DNA of 64,000 bases, from the NCBI RefSeq assembly GCF_964204645.1, contig NC_134027.1, forward strand, positions 13,008,485-13,072,484, written 5' to 3'. The first letter of the stretch is position 1. The number at the start of each line of letters is the position of its first letter. The DNA is from Tubulanus polymorphus. Taxonomy: Eukaryota; Nemertea; Palaeonemertea; Tubulaniformes; Tubulanidae. The position numbers were made by a program, and so were the translations under genes. The notes beneath the pieces were generated by a model. The model searched no databases. It worked only from the letters and a program-made list of their open reading frames with translations, and was not told the origin of the DNA. Shown one piece after another: positions 1-10,706 of this stretch.

Positions 1-312
1 TGTCGACCGATGGCTAGATGAGTGGCCGATCTGCTTTTTCTAATTCTATGGAAATTCCAGTGTTGAATTATATCATCTAATTCCTCCTGTAAAAAATAAA
101 TAAAAGAGGTTAGTAATTGGCATTAAAAGGAATAAATCATAGAATAAAGTACTTAAAGGTTTATTTCTGTTTGCAGTAACGATTGGTCCGCCGTCCAAGG
201 CACTTTTCATATCTAAAGTGAACTCGTTTACTTCAAACATGACCGAAAAAGCATCAATGAAACTTGCTACAGGTTCGATCGGGTGTGAAGGCACTAACAA
301 CACGTACCTGTA

Positions 313-1146
313 TTATATGTTAAAAACAGAACTGCAAAAGAGACTTATCAAGGGCATCTCCAATGAAAAAGCCATCACTTTGAATCTTTTGAATATGTCA
401 ATCCATTGGTGTATGCCTTGTTGCTTAAGCTGTCCCCAGAATGCTTCAATGCGTTAATTGACGGTGCTCCTTCCATATATAAAGCATTGGTCTGCATTAA
501 CGTCGGCATGAGCTTGACGCAAAAATATTTGCATATCCCTGACGTTGCAATTCTCTGTACCATGGTCTGCCCTCACCTTCTCTGGACATCCATTAAGACG
601 TGCTATAGCATTGAAATAATACCTTGCTATTATCCGAGGATCGTTATTGGTATGGTACGCTTCTAACCATATAAGCTTAAGACTGTACCCGTCTATACAT
701 CCGTGGATGCATATGCCATATGGCTTGAGTTTATCGTATCCATCGTTATGCCACGACATATTTGGGCCTTTGTTGATATACATTCGCCTCTGCAGTTTGC
801 CTTTAGATCGAACAAGGACACCTTCAGGATCAAGAATAGTCAAAAGCTGACGAACAGTTTCATGACTTACGACGTACCCTGCCTGAATTGCCTTGAGATA
901 GTGCCATCTATAGCCATTAAGGTTTCCATAGTTGGATATCTGATCGAACAAAAAGTCGACAATATCTAATACGTCAGAAAAGTAAATTTTTCTGTATAAA
1001 CCTCCGGAACGGAGTATTCGTTGTAATGTTCTATAACTGAAAACGATACGATACCGGTGAGCCAGAACATGTAATATCTCCTTATAATTCAATCCCAACT
1101 TGAATAGTCCTGTAACAATATCTCGAGTTCGTTGATTTCCATTCAT
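313..1146 (-). pseudogene. IS3EU/Ginger-like integrase-type transposase, nonsense-mutated
   Basis: The reading frame from 1146 down to 457 encodes an N-terminal helical/HTH-like region followed by an rve-type integrase core. The core carries PYGICIHGCIDGYS with the first catalytic Asp, then RADHGTENC with the second, and the product matches the integrase-domain proteins common in cnidarian, mollusc and fish genomes. A TAA at 454-456 interrupts the frame exactly where the family has Gln in a TNQRIE-type motif. The same frame continues as RIEAFWGQL, holding the expected catalytic Glu, to the next stop at 313-315. So this is a single nonsense change in an otherwise well preserved core. The C-terminal part beyond the motif is poorly recognisable. 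The exact superfamily (IS3EU versus Ginger) is inference; the integrase fold assignment is firm. Confidence 0.75.
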
Positions 1147-1203
1147 ATTCGACGTGGAGTAGATAAGCGACGCGACACAGTTCTCGTAAGCTAGTGATGA
1201 ATA

Positions 1204-2100
1204 CTTTGGAAATGGCTGCCATCACAAAAAGTGACACTCATAAATATAAGTTATTTTTCTGTGTGATTTTTTCACACAGAAAAATGGCCGCCCTCGAGAA
1301 AAATGATAAATATAAATATGAATTATTTTTCTGTGTGATTTTTTCACACAGAAAAATGGCCGCCATCGAGAAAAATGATAAATATAAATATAAGTTATTT
1401 TTCTGTGTGATTTATTGACACAGAAAAATGGCCGCCATCGAGAAAAATGATAAATATAAATATAAATTATTTTTCTGTGTGATTTATTGACACAGAAAAA
1501 TGGCCGCCATCGAGAAAAATGATAAATATAAATATAAATTATTTTTCTGTGTGATTTTTTGACACAGAAAAATGGCCGCCATCGAGAAAAAAGATAAATA
1601 TAAATATAAGTTATTTTTCTGTGTGATTTATTGACACAGAAAAATGGCCGCCATCAAGAAAAATGATAAATATAAATATAAATTATTTTTCTGTGTGATT
1701 TTTTCGCACAGAAAAATGGCCGCCATTGTGAAAAATGATAAATATAAATATAAGTTATTTTTCTGTGTGATTTTTTGACACAGAAAAATGGCCGCCATCG
1801 AGAAAAATGATAAATATAAATATAAATTATTTTTCTGTGTGATTTTTTCACACAGAAAAATGGCCGCCATCGAGATAAATGGTATATATAAATGTAAATT
1901 ATTTTTCTGTGTGAATTTTTCACATAGAAAATTAACTTAATTTTAAATAATTTTGTTTCTGGGAGCTACTAAAAGATAATTATAACTTATTATTTTTCGG
2001 TGTGATCTCACACAGAAAAATGGCCGCCGTCGAGAAAAATGATAAATATAATTATAAATTATTTTTCTGTGTGATTTTTTCACACAGAAAATTAATTTAA
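1204..2100. repeat. 72-bp tandem array with internal hairpin
   Basis: About eleven units with an exact 72-bp period (GGCCGCC cores at about 1287, 1359, 1431 and so on). They are regular to about 1930; two diverged units follow after a short interruption. Each unit holds ATTTTTCTGTGTGA and, in the better copies, its perfect reverse complement after a short T-rich loop. Several units carry GACACAG instead, which weakens the stem. Because 72 is divisible by three, the array stays open in several frames on both strands; this is a by-product, not a gene. It lies beside the polymerase end of copy A and could be terminal or satellite DNA of that element. Confidence 0.9.
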
Positions 2101-2904
2101 TTTGAAATAATTATGTTTTTGGGAGCTACAAAAAAGGATAAATATAATTGTCGCCAGGATGCTGCCGTAGAAAGATGAAGTGTTTAATAGAACATTAAAT
2201 ATTTGGAATCATTTTAAGATAAAAAATCGTGGTGAATTAGTAGATTTATATTTAAAAACAGATGTTATGATATTGGCCGATATATTTGAAAAATTTTGAG
2301 AAGTTAATTTGAATCATTTTAATGTTGATCCCTGTTATTGTTATTCAAGTCCTGGTTTAACCTGGCAATGTGGTTTAAAATATACAAATGTAGAATCAGA
2401 TTTATGAAAAGAACCAGACAAGGTTTTATTATTTGAAAAATCAATTAGAGGTGGAATAAGTGGTGTTATGGGAAATACAATTATATTGTTCATTATAGAA
2501 TGTTAAAATTTTATCTAAAACAAGGAATGAAATTAAAGAAAGTACATAGATATATTGAATTTAATCAATCGAAGTGGTTAGAAAAATATATAGATTTTAA
2601 TACTCAACAGAGAACCATTTCAAAAACAGATTTTGAAGAGATTTCTTCAAATTAATGAATAATAGTTTTTATGGAAAAACATGTGAAAATATTAGAAATA
2701 GAAATGATATTGAATTAGTAAATAATTCTGAACGATTGAGACATTTACAATCAAGTCCTAGACATTTAGGAGATAAAAGATTTGAAGATTATTTAACAGC
2801 AGTAAAATTAAAAAGAACGTCAATGAAATTTAATAAACCTACATTCATTGGTTCAACTGTTTTAGAAATATCAAAATTATTAATGTATGATTTTTATTAT
2901 ATTA

Positions 2905-5863
2905 GGTTGGGGGAAAGTGGTACACGGGGGAATGTGGGACAGGTTCACTTTGAGACTAGCTGGTGCTGACATCTTGAAGCAGTTAGTATAACTAACACAC
3001 AGAATGTACTTGTGCAACACCGTAAGCGTGTTACAAGTTGAAAACTTTTTGCTGTACACGAAAAAAAATCATTTTAGTCGATTTACACCACATAGCCTCA
3101 TTTTAGGACCCTGGAAATTGTACCTATAGTAAGTATAACATCTTTAGAAAAATATTACACGTACATTACAATGATTTTAAATTTCAAATGTGCTTTATAA
3201 GCATTGTAATACATGTCAACTGTATACCACAGCACTCTAGTACTGATTATCTATGCATGGCTCTTCTACAGCATGGGTTGCATATGTACGGTGTCCTGTG
3301 AGGGCCAAATTCTCAAATATGGGGGGGGGGGGGGGTACAGTGTTTAATTGAAAAAAAACTTGTCAGGAAATGCTTCTTATCCACATTCAATGTTTATAAT
3401 AAAGCAAAACAAAGTTTTCAACATGAATCAGTTAATGAATCGTATATTTTTGAAATAGGCAATTAATAGAAATAAATTATTTGATGGATATTTTTTAGGT
3501 GTCCCACATTCCCCCATTACCATATTTCTGATAAAATTCGTATTTTATTTCAGCAAAGATGCCTAGAAATTATAAACGGAAGACAGAACAAGTTAACTGG
3601 GATGATGATGATATGAAAATAGCCATTGTCAGTTGTAAAGATGGGCAGATGTCATACAGCGAGGCTGCAGACATTTTCAAGGTCCCGCGTTCTACATTGC
3701 AGCGTCATGCAACAGGAAATGTGAAGAAAGTAGCTGGATCTAAAAAACTTGGAAGAGATTGATTATTGACAATACAACAAGAGAATGATTTAGTGAAGTA
3801 CATATTTGAGTTTGAGGAGCGCGGTTTTCCTCTAACCAAAAAAAAAAATGTTCAGGTTTTGTCAATTGCAAGGGCAATACATATGAATAAGCCCCTTGTA
3901 GAACAGTTCTTTAAGCTTCAGGACACTGTTTATGCTCAAGCTAAGGTTTTTGGGAATCCAAGTAGGGTATATAACACAGATGAGTCTGGTTCAAGTCTTG
4001 TACCGGGGGTCAAAAAATTGTAGGTAAGAAGGGTAAGAAGGATTCTAACCAAATAACTTCGGATGAAAGAGGCACACTGATAACAATAATGATTTGCTGC
4101 AATGCAGCTGGGGACTTTGTCCCACCTACTGTTATTTATTAGGGTAAAAGGCTTCCACCCCATCTTGTTGAAAATTTGCCGCCGTACACATTAGTTCTTA
4201 TGTCGGAAACGGGATATATGAACAAAGACCTGTTTCTGAAATGGTTAGAACATTTTAATACACATAAGAAAGACAAAGATGGCAAATCTGTTTTAATTAT
4301 AGATGGTCACAAATCGCATACTATGTCAATGGATGTAATCGACTATGCTAGCACCAACAATGTCGAACTTGTCAGTTTCCCACCCCACACCTCACATGTT
4401 CTCCAGCCTATGGACATCGTATTTTATAAACCAGTAAAAGAATACTTCAGAGACAATGTGAGAAAATATCTTAGAAATAATCCTGGTCAACGTTTACGCG
4501 AAACAATTTTCCACAAGTCTTCCAGGACACATACATTAAAGTTGCAACGATGGAAAATGCTGTCACCTCATTCGGAAAGACAGGATTATACCCTTTGAAG
4601 ATTGATGAAATACCTTAAATCTGCATGCCTACAGAAACTACAGCTATTCCAACAGAGGTATTGGAAGATCAAGAGGTTGTAGAAAACCAAATGAATGTTG
4701 ATGTTAACATGAATGAAATTCCACTGGCAAAACCTACTAATGAAAATGTGAGTGAAGAAAATGAGATTTAAACTGAGGATGGTGAGACCGTTCAAACTGG
4801 AGAACCAAATGTTTCTGGTGATCTAACTGCTTCAGTGGAGGCAGTGGCTGACAAAAGTCTGACAGAGTCAGCTAGTGAGGCATCATTCCATGATATACTA
4901 CCCTTACCAAAAAGGATTGTGAAAGAAAAGTCCACTCGGAACACTTTCAAAGCAGGGTCAAAACTCTTCCCAAGTCCCAAGTATAAAGCAGATCTACAGA
5001 ATTTTAGGGATTTACAGAAAAAGAAAGAAGAAACAAAAATAAATAAAGCTAAGGAAAGGAAAGAAAGGAAATAAACAGCAAAGGAAAGGAAAGGGTGTGG
5101 CCAAAAAGGTGGGTTGGCCAAAAAAGCAATAAAAGCCAGTTGTCGGCACAAGCAGCGGTTGGTAGTGCAATAGCCTCAGGTTCTGGAGTTCAGGGGAAGA
5201 AAAAGAAAAAGCAGATAACATCAGATGACATTGACAGAGATAACCCAGAAAATATATGTGGTCCTTGTCAAGGAAATTACTTTGAGGATGACTCCGACGA
5301 CACAGAGGGGTGGATCAAGTGTCCCAGCTGCGATATTTGGTTCCATGAAACGTGTGCAGGGGTTTTTGGTAAATCTATGTATGATCTGTGAAGAGTGTGC
5401 TGGGTAGTTATAAATGTGTAATCTTACAATTTAAAGGCACTATTAAGATTATGTAATATGGAATTCTCTTTACAAACCTAAAATCATAGAATTATTAATC
5501 GTGGGGTAATGTGGGACAAGATGGGGTAATGTGGGACACCTCTTAAAGATAAAGATTGGTATGATTTTGTCAAGTCAATTATTGTTTTCTGTCAAAATAA
5601 AAGCAGTTTAACCAACATTTTATAGTTGTTTATGAATCTATAGACCTGTCCCACTTTCCCCCAAGTGGGGTAAAGTGGGACAATCTGGGTACTCTACTCC
5701 AGGGGGACCTGGTTGCTAGGGTATACTAGATGTTTGACCTTGTTGCATTTCAAAGTTTAAGAATATTGAATAGCATCGTCCTCAGCAAAACTCGCCATAA
5801 TATCTCATGCGGTGTTGCCACCATATTTGAATATCTAGTTAGCTGTCCCACTTCCCGCCACCC
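2905..5863 (+). mobile_element. pogo/Tigger-like DNA transposon inserted in PolB
   Basis: The element is bounded by imperfect terminal inverted repeats: GGTTGGGGGAAAGTGG at the left, and the reverse complement of the right end reads GGGTGGCGGGAAGTGG. A TA dinucleotide flanks each side (2903-2904 and 5864-5865), as expected for a Tc1/mariner-pogo target duplication. It interrupts the polymerase just after the motif MYDFYY. Purine-rich GGGGTAATGTGGGAC-like blocks recur inside near both ends (about 2927, 3498 inverted, 5503, 5522, 5648) and look like subterminal transposase-binding sites. A 15-base G run lies at 3321-3335. Confidence 0.8.
3559..5405 (+). pseudogene. pogo/Tigger-like transposase with C-terminal PHD finger
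   Basis: The N-terminus MPRNYKRKTEQVNW with SEAADIFKVPRSTLQRH is a CENP-B/Psq-type helix-turn-helix. TIQQENDLVKYIFEFEERG is the second (Tc5-type) DNA-binding helix set. The DDE_1 catalytic core follows, with YNTDESG (first Asp), LIIDGHKSH (second) and LQPMDIVFYKP (third). A lysine-rich linker leads to a PHD-like zinc finger at about 5250-5400 with the spacing C-x2-C, WIKCPSCDIWFH and a final CEEC. The gene is dead: a TGA follows GRD at 3760-3762, part of the HTH region is deleted near 3845, and there are frameshifts around 4020 and 5385 and a stop at about 4141. No introns are evident. Confidence 0.85.
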
Positions 5864-5925
5864 TACTATATAATGTTTCACAACCACTTTTTGGGGAAAA
5901 ACATATTGAAATATTATATTTTCAT

Positions 5926-6998
5926 TCTATAAGAGCTATTACCCCAATATTATTAAAATACAATAACCAAATATTAATTCGAAGAATTACAGAAATAATT
6001 CCAAAACAAAATGAACTTTATATTTCATATGGTGAAAAAGAATTGATACAAACAAATGGATTAATGGATGTTATGTCAAGAAATGGATGGAAAAAATTTA
6101 AGAGTATTATTATATTATTAGGCATAAAACAAATAAGAAAATCTATAGAGTTAGACCTAAATTAGGATTCGTTGATGTTACTGAAGATCACAGTTTAATT
6201 AAACAAAATGGTGATGAAATAAAACCAACTGATATAAAAATTGGAGAAGAATTATTACATAAAAGATTTTACCCAAGAATGGATCATATGTCATTTGATG
6301 AAATAATTCATAATATTTATAATAGAGAACCTGAAACATTAGAAGAAAAAGAATATTTTATTAAAGGATTTTTTATGGGTGATGGTTCAGCAGGTGTGTA
6401 TAAGTATGTTAATCACACTCAATATCGTTGGTGTTTATGCAATCAAGATTTGAAATTATTAGAAAGAATAAAGAAATACTGTGAAGAAGTTTATCCAAAT
6501 AAAACATTTAAAATCATAGATGTTATGAAATCATCAGCAGTTTATAGAATACATGTAAATAATCCTAAAGATTTTGCAATTAAATATAATGATGAATTCT
6601 ATATTCACGCAATAGTTAAAAGTAATACTTCAACTAAAGAAAAGATAGTACCAGATTATGTATTAAATGCAAAAGATAATTTAAGAAAATGGTTCTTCAT
6701 TGGATTCTATGCTGCAGATGGCACTAAAAAATTTACAAAACAGAAAACTATATCTTTGACACAAAAAGGAAAAGTTGCTATATCAGGATTAAATATATTA
6801 TGCAATTCATTAGGATTTTATATATTAGTTAATATTAGAAAGGATAAACCAAATGTATTTCAATTAACGCATGTAGAAAAAGAATAAACAGAAGAAGTTA
6901 GAGATTCATTTGAAATATATAACCCAACAGATTATGTTTATGATTTATCAACTGAAGATGGTACATTTAATGGTAGATTTCCATTAATCCTAAAGAAT
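5926..6998 (+). other. Intein with LAGLIDADG homing endonuclease in PolB (degenerate)
   Basis: Between the PolB extein ending ILYFH and the extein residues TDSY lies about 1.07 kb with intein architecture. The N-terminal block reads SIRAITPILLKYNN. Block B is VDVTEDHSLIKQNG, with the T-x2-H core. There are two LAGLIDADG-type helices, FIKGFFMGDGS and WFFIGFYAADG, each ending in the acidic catalytic position. The C-terminal block F reads VYDLSTEDGTFNG and ends ILKN, so the last intein residue is Asn and the +1 extein residue is Thr. Insertion just before TDS of the polymerase catalytic motif is a known intein site in family B polymerases. The first residue is Ser where Cys or Ser is expected. 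It carries one net frameshift (about 6105-6125) and a TAA at 6885-6887, so it is inactive. Confidence 0.8.
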
Positions 6999-7447
6999 AC
7001 TGACAGTTACATACTAAAAATCAAGACAAATGACATAACAAAAGACTTAAAAACATAAACATCATTTTGACTTTAGCAATTATACAAAAGATCATGAATT
7101 ATTTAGCAATGATAATAAGAAAATTCCAGGTAAATTCAAAGATGAACTGGGGGTGATGAAATGATTGAATTTGTTGGGATAAGAAGCAAAATGTATAGTT
7201 ATAGAACAAAAGATCATGAGGCTAATAAGTTAAAAGGAATAAAAAAGCATGTGGTTGATAAACATATAGAATTTCAAGATTATATGAAGTGTTTTTATAA
7301 CTCAATTGTAATGAAACAAAAAATGAATTATTTAAGATCAGAAGATCACGAGATGTACATTAATGAAGTCAAAAAAACTAGCTTAAATCCATTCGACGAT
7401 AAAAGATATATTTTGGGTGATGGAATAAAAACATTACCTTATGGCCA

Positions 7448-8993
7448 TTAAAAAAGAAAATCAATATCATCATACTCGAAATCACTATTGGCTTCTTCAT
7501 TTTCATTTAATTGTTTAGGTTCCTTCATTTCATTTTTCTCATTTAAATAAAGTAAAGTTCTATATTATTCCACATTTCATCTAGCTCTCTTTTGTTTCTT
7601 TTTGTTCGTTAATTCATCAAATGCAATTATAATATCGATGTTTAAAAAATTTAAGATCTTTTTTAAACAGAATTCATAATTAATTGAATCTGTTATTTTA
7701 TTATCCACATAATAATTTAATTTTAATAGTTTGTGGATTTTCTTTTATATTTTCCATATCTTCTTCTGTTAATTTAGGTTTTTTATAATAATCGTTAAAT
7801 AATAAATATAAATACATTTTCTTTTCTTTTGTGTTAAATGTTGATGGAATGATTGTTTTTATTATATCTTTCTTAGTTATTTCACCATTCTTATTTTCTA
7901 TCATTTTCATTTTTTCAAGCCATTGCTTATATTCTGGTGTATGATCTTCCATAGAAAATATCTTTAAAAATTTCATCTAGATATTTTTATTTTGGTTCTA
8001 TAAGAATATCTCTAGTTTTTTTCATCACCCCATAAATTTCTTTGGCATCCACATTCAAATATCACAGAATCTTCTTGTCTTAAGTACACATAAATACATT
8101 GTGGGCATTTTTTTCTATCATATCTTGGCAATAGATCTTCATTAAGTTCTTGGTATTTTCTTACATTTTCTTTATGTTTTATCGTTTTATTTTGTAGATT
8201 TGAATTACTTAATGTAATAATCAATTATCAATAATCAATATCTCTAGTTTTTTCATCACCCCATAAATCTCTTAGCCATCCACATTCATTACAAAATATC
8301 ACAGAATCTTCTTGTCTTAAGTACACATAAATACATTGTGGGCATTTTTTTCCATCATATCTTGGCAATAGATCTCCATTAAAGTTCTTGGTATTTTCTT
8401 ACGTTTTCTTTATGTTTTATTGTTTTATTATGTAGATTTGAATTACTTGTTGTAATAATCAATTCACAATATTTACAATAATATGTTTTTCTTACTAATT
8501 CATTATATTGTTTTTCTAACTTTTCAAGTGTTTCTTCATTATCTGGTAACGTTTTCTGGCATCTTATTTTTTCTAATATTTCATTTTTTCTTTCATTGAA
8601 TTCTGTTTCAAATTTATTAGAAATTTTATCTATATGTGCTTTACGAAATTGATGATTTTCCCAATCTTCTATATTTTCAGGGCTATATTTTATTCGACAA
8701 GGCTCTTTCATATTAATCTTTTCATAGAATAAGAAAGGTCTTTTCCAAATAATTTCAGGTTCAGTTTCAACAGAATTAATATAACTTTCGTTACTATCAA
8801 CATTAACCGTTGAGTAATTAATTTTACACTTCTCTGAATGTTTTGTAACATAATTTCTTGAGAATAATCTATTACAATTTGGGCAGTTTATTTTAGGGGG
8901 TTTGTAATTTTTATCATGTTTTTTCATATGTCGAGCCATATTACTTTTTCTTTGAAGTTCACCACAAATTTCACATGGTATCTTCTTTTCCAT
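7448..8993 (-). pseudogene. Copy A: C2H2/zinc-ribbon protein, possibly VLTF3-like late transcription factor
   Basis: Read from 8993 downward, the N-terminus carries three short zinc-finger patterns (CEICGE...HMKKH, CPNCNR...H...C, CKYC...H). A charged helical stretch follows, then a zinc ribbon CPQC-x15-CNECG near 8290-8330. Beyond a duplicated segment the sequence resumes as TRDILIEPK, EYKQWLEKMK and a helical C-terminus containing NYEFCLKKILNFL, ending at 7448. The order ribbon, then a WL..M/Q..E helix, then a C-terminal helical domain recalls the poxvirus/NCLDV VLTF3 family; that link is inference. Breaks: a single-base frameshift near 8377, a 225-bp tandem duplication of the ribbon region, a frameshift near 7705 and stops near 7560-7580. 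It is transcribed towards PolB, and the two stop codons overlap. Confidence 0.5.
8006..8466. repeat. ~225-bp tandem duplication inside the zinc-ribbon gene
   Basis: 8006-8227 and 8236-8466 are diverged direct copies (both begin AATATCTCTAG and run through the ribbon-coding CCAAGATATGAT-type segment on the minus strand). The copy nearer 8300 keeps both ribbon CxxC pairs. The other has lost several bases between the Cys pairs. Confidence 0.8.
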
Positions 8994-9057
8994 TTATTAA
9001 GGAACAATTTAATTAAAATTAATTTTTAGTGATTCGAGGTAATTTTTTGTGTTATAA

Positions 9058-10093
9058 ATGATAGTTGAATTAAAAGAATATAGAATATTTGTTGATTCCA
9101 GAAAACTCACAAATTCAAAATCACATAATTTACTAGTACAATTAGATAGAGAATTTAAAAATTGTGTAGATTTGAAATTAGTAAATGTAAGTTTATGTAA
9201 CTCTTTTTATAATGTATCAGATAAAACTGATGAACATAGAGCCTTTTTAATTTTTACAGATCTAAATTCGAGCACATTATACCTATATTGCGTGAGCTGC
9301 ACTGGCTACCAGTCGACGCCAGGATTAAGTACAAGGTTATGTTGCTGACCTGCAAAGCTCTCACTGGCTCCACCCCTGTATATATCAGTGAACTTATTCA
9401 AGTCTACATCCCTGCTCTTACATTACGTTCGGCTAATCAGCACAAGTTAGTTGAACCCACATACCGTTTGTGTAATTTTGGAGGAAGAAAATTTTCACGG
9501 TGTACACCCAGACTCTGGAACCAATTCATTGACTCTCATCGAAAGGTTCTTGATATGTCGCCGGTCCAATTCAAGTCTCCCCTCAAAACAGTACTTTTCC
9601 GTGCATTCTATGACACTCCAGGGGAGCGCTTTTGAACTTTGCCTTTTTGACATGGAATTACAGCGCTTTAAAAGTGTTATTATTATTATTATTTAGGGAT
9701 AAAAAAAAGTATGCTTTCGGGGTAAAAAAACCATTAGCTAAACTGTTAGGAATTCCTCCAGATAAAATTATTGTCAGAGGAAACATAGAAGGTAGATCAA
9801 ATTTAATGCATTTTACACACTTTTATATTTATTGCAATTTAATTGATCCTACAAAAACATTTGAAGCAACTAAAGATTCAACTTGTAATTCCAGTATAAT
9901 AAATATTTTACCATTGAAAAATGTTAAACAATTTGGAACACAAATAAACTATAATTTAACTGAATGTGATTTCAAGCCTTGTATTTCAAAATCTAATAAT
10001 TTTAAATTAGAAATAAGAAATCATTATGGTTACTTAATTGATTTAAATAATTTTCCTGTAATTTATGAATTAGTTTTAAGATGTAAAGCGTAA
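9058..10093 (+). pseudogene. Copy A: penton/minor-capsid-like protein, split by a LINE
   Basis: The N-terminal part (9058-9258) reads KEYRIFVDSRKLTN...LVQLDREFKNCVDLKLVNVSLCNSFYNVS. The C-terminal part (about 9695-10093) carries AKLLGIPPDKI and ends ELVLRCKA. Copy B has the same gene at 54143-54907 without the insertion. The V-L-N-S-F-Y-N-V core and later AKLLG motif resemble the small jelly-roll penton/minor capsid proteins of Polinton-like viruses, but I cannot confirm the fold. The start ATG lies in TAAATG. About 200 bp present in copy B are missing here around the LINE. Confidence 0.5.
9258..9694 (+). mobile_element. 5'-truncated CR1/L2-like LINE 3' end
   Basis: The segment encodes the typical C-terminal tail of a non-LTR retrotransposon polyprotein: LRELHWLPVDARIKYKVM, then LVEPTYRLCNFGGRKFSR, ending at the stop at 9633-9635. 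The element ends in an (ATT)n microsatellite at 9677-9694, the usual 3' tail for CR1/L2-type elements. Only the last ~430 bp are present. It sits in the penton-like gene of copy A; the flanks show no obvious target-site duplication, and the insertion was accompanied by loss of host sequence. Confidence 0.85.
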
Positions 10094-10109
10094 TTTTCGC
10101 ACTTAATAA

Positions 10110-10484
10110 ATGAATATAACTGTTGGGCCGAGCATCTTTTTTGGATTTGATTTTAAACGTGAGAAAAAAATGAAATTTAACATTAATGATGTAATTACGC
10201 ATATCAAAATATCGCGTTTTCTAATGAAACAACATTTGAGTATGAAAAAAACAATAGATAAAGAAACTTTTTATGTAGAAAAGATTACCGAATTAATTAG
10301 AGAATCTTTAAGATTTCGTGAGATGAAGATTTTATCATTGATGATATTAAAAGAATAATAACTGAAATATATAAAAATGAAACTAATAATATTATGAATG
10401 TTGAAATAATTATAACTAAGATAACTAAATATTTTGAAGATAGTAATTTTTTTCTAAATAAATGGCGGATCAGAAGTGGATAAT
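10110..10484 (+). pseudogene. Copy A: conserved hypothetical, MNITVGPSI family
   Basis: The product begins MNITVGPSIFFGFDF and continues with an Asn/Asp/Lys-rich helical region. I do not recognise the family. The copy-B counterpart at 54923 shares the N-terminus almost exactly, so the gene is real. Here a one-base frameshift near 10322 breaks the frame; the continuing frame (DDIKRIITEIY) runs to TAA at about 10484, overlapping the start of the next gene. The ATG is preceded by TAA (TAAATG). Confidence 0.6.
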
Positions 10485-10683
10485 AACTGGTTTATATAAT
10501 GGAGCATTATTATCAGTTGGAACTGTTGGTTATACAATGATATTAAAAAAAGTATTTAGAATGGGAAGTATTAATGTTGATAGATTTGATATTAATGATA
10601 TTTTAGAATTAACGTTAGCAGTTACTTTATCTAATTTAACCATTGATTATTTGGAAAAACAAAAATATATTCCTCCTATATGA
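10462..10683 (+). CDS. Copy A: small two-helix membrane protein, 73 aa
   Basis: An intact small frame that starts in CTAAATAAATG. GLYNGALLSVGTVGYTMIL is a likely membrane helix, and ILELTLAVTLSNLTIDYL a second hydrophobic or amphipathic helix; the protein ends KYIPPI. Copy B retains the C-terminal two thirds with the same ending (55216-55362), supporting selection on this frame in the ancestor. The function is unknown. Its place in the virion-gene block suggests a small structural or membrane component. Confidence 0.6.
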   Translation: MADQKWIITGLYNGALLSVGTVGYTMILKKVFRMGSINVDRFDINDILELTLAVTLSNLTIDYLEKQKYIPPI

Positions 10684-10706
10684 ATGCATAATTTTTTGCT
10701 AAATAA

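Larger units (their letters stand above)
2180..7451 (+). pseudogene. Copy A: Polinton-type protein-primed DNA polymerase B (split)
   Basis: The exteins lie at 2180-2904, 5866-5925 and 6999-7451. Visible family signatures are [31 protein letters not shown] and RGGISG, the palm motif MNNSFYGKTCENI, FNKPTFIGS, then TDSY of the catalytic DTDS motif, GKFKDEL and a C-terminus ending SPFDDKRYILGDG-like (seen as NPFDDKRYILGDGI). This is the family B polymerase that copies linear protein-capped genomes in Polintons. It is thoroughly broken: in-frame stops after EKF and near 2407, a frameshift plus a deletion of roughly a hundred residues near 2490, a pogo insertion at 2905, an intein at 5926, and frameshifts in the C-extein. 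The Asp expected just before TDS reads as His. Its stop overlaps the stop of the convergent zinc-finger gene by two bases. Confidence 0.88.

Noticed and set aside
73-312. Overlapping plus- and minus-strand frames left of the integrase pseudogene
   Set aside because: A possible splice acceptor lies at about 175 on the plus strand, but neither frame has recognisable domains and both are short.
1194-1923. Open frames on both strands through the 72-bp array
   Set aside because: They exist only because the unit length is a multiple of three; the predicted peptides are pure repeats of the unit.
1204-2100. CRISPR-like regular spacing
   Set aside because: The whole 72-bp unit repeats without unique spacers, and the setting is a eukaryotic genome; it is a minisatellite.
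3321-3335. Long G run (also 22853-22866, 32215-32227; C run 22196-22207)
   Set aside because: Simple homopolymers inside transposon or intergenic DNA; G-quadruplex potential is possible but nothing ties it to function.
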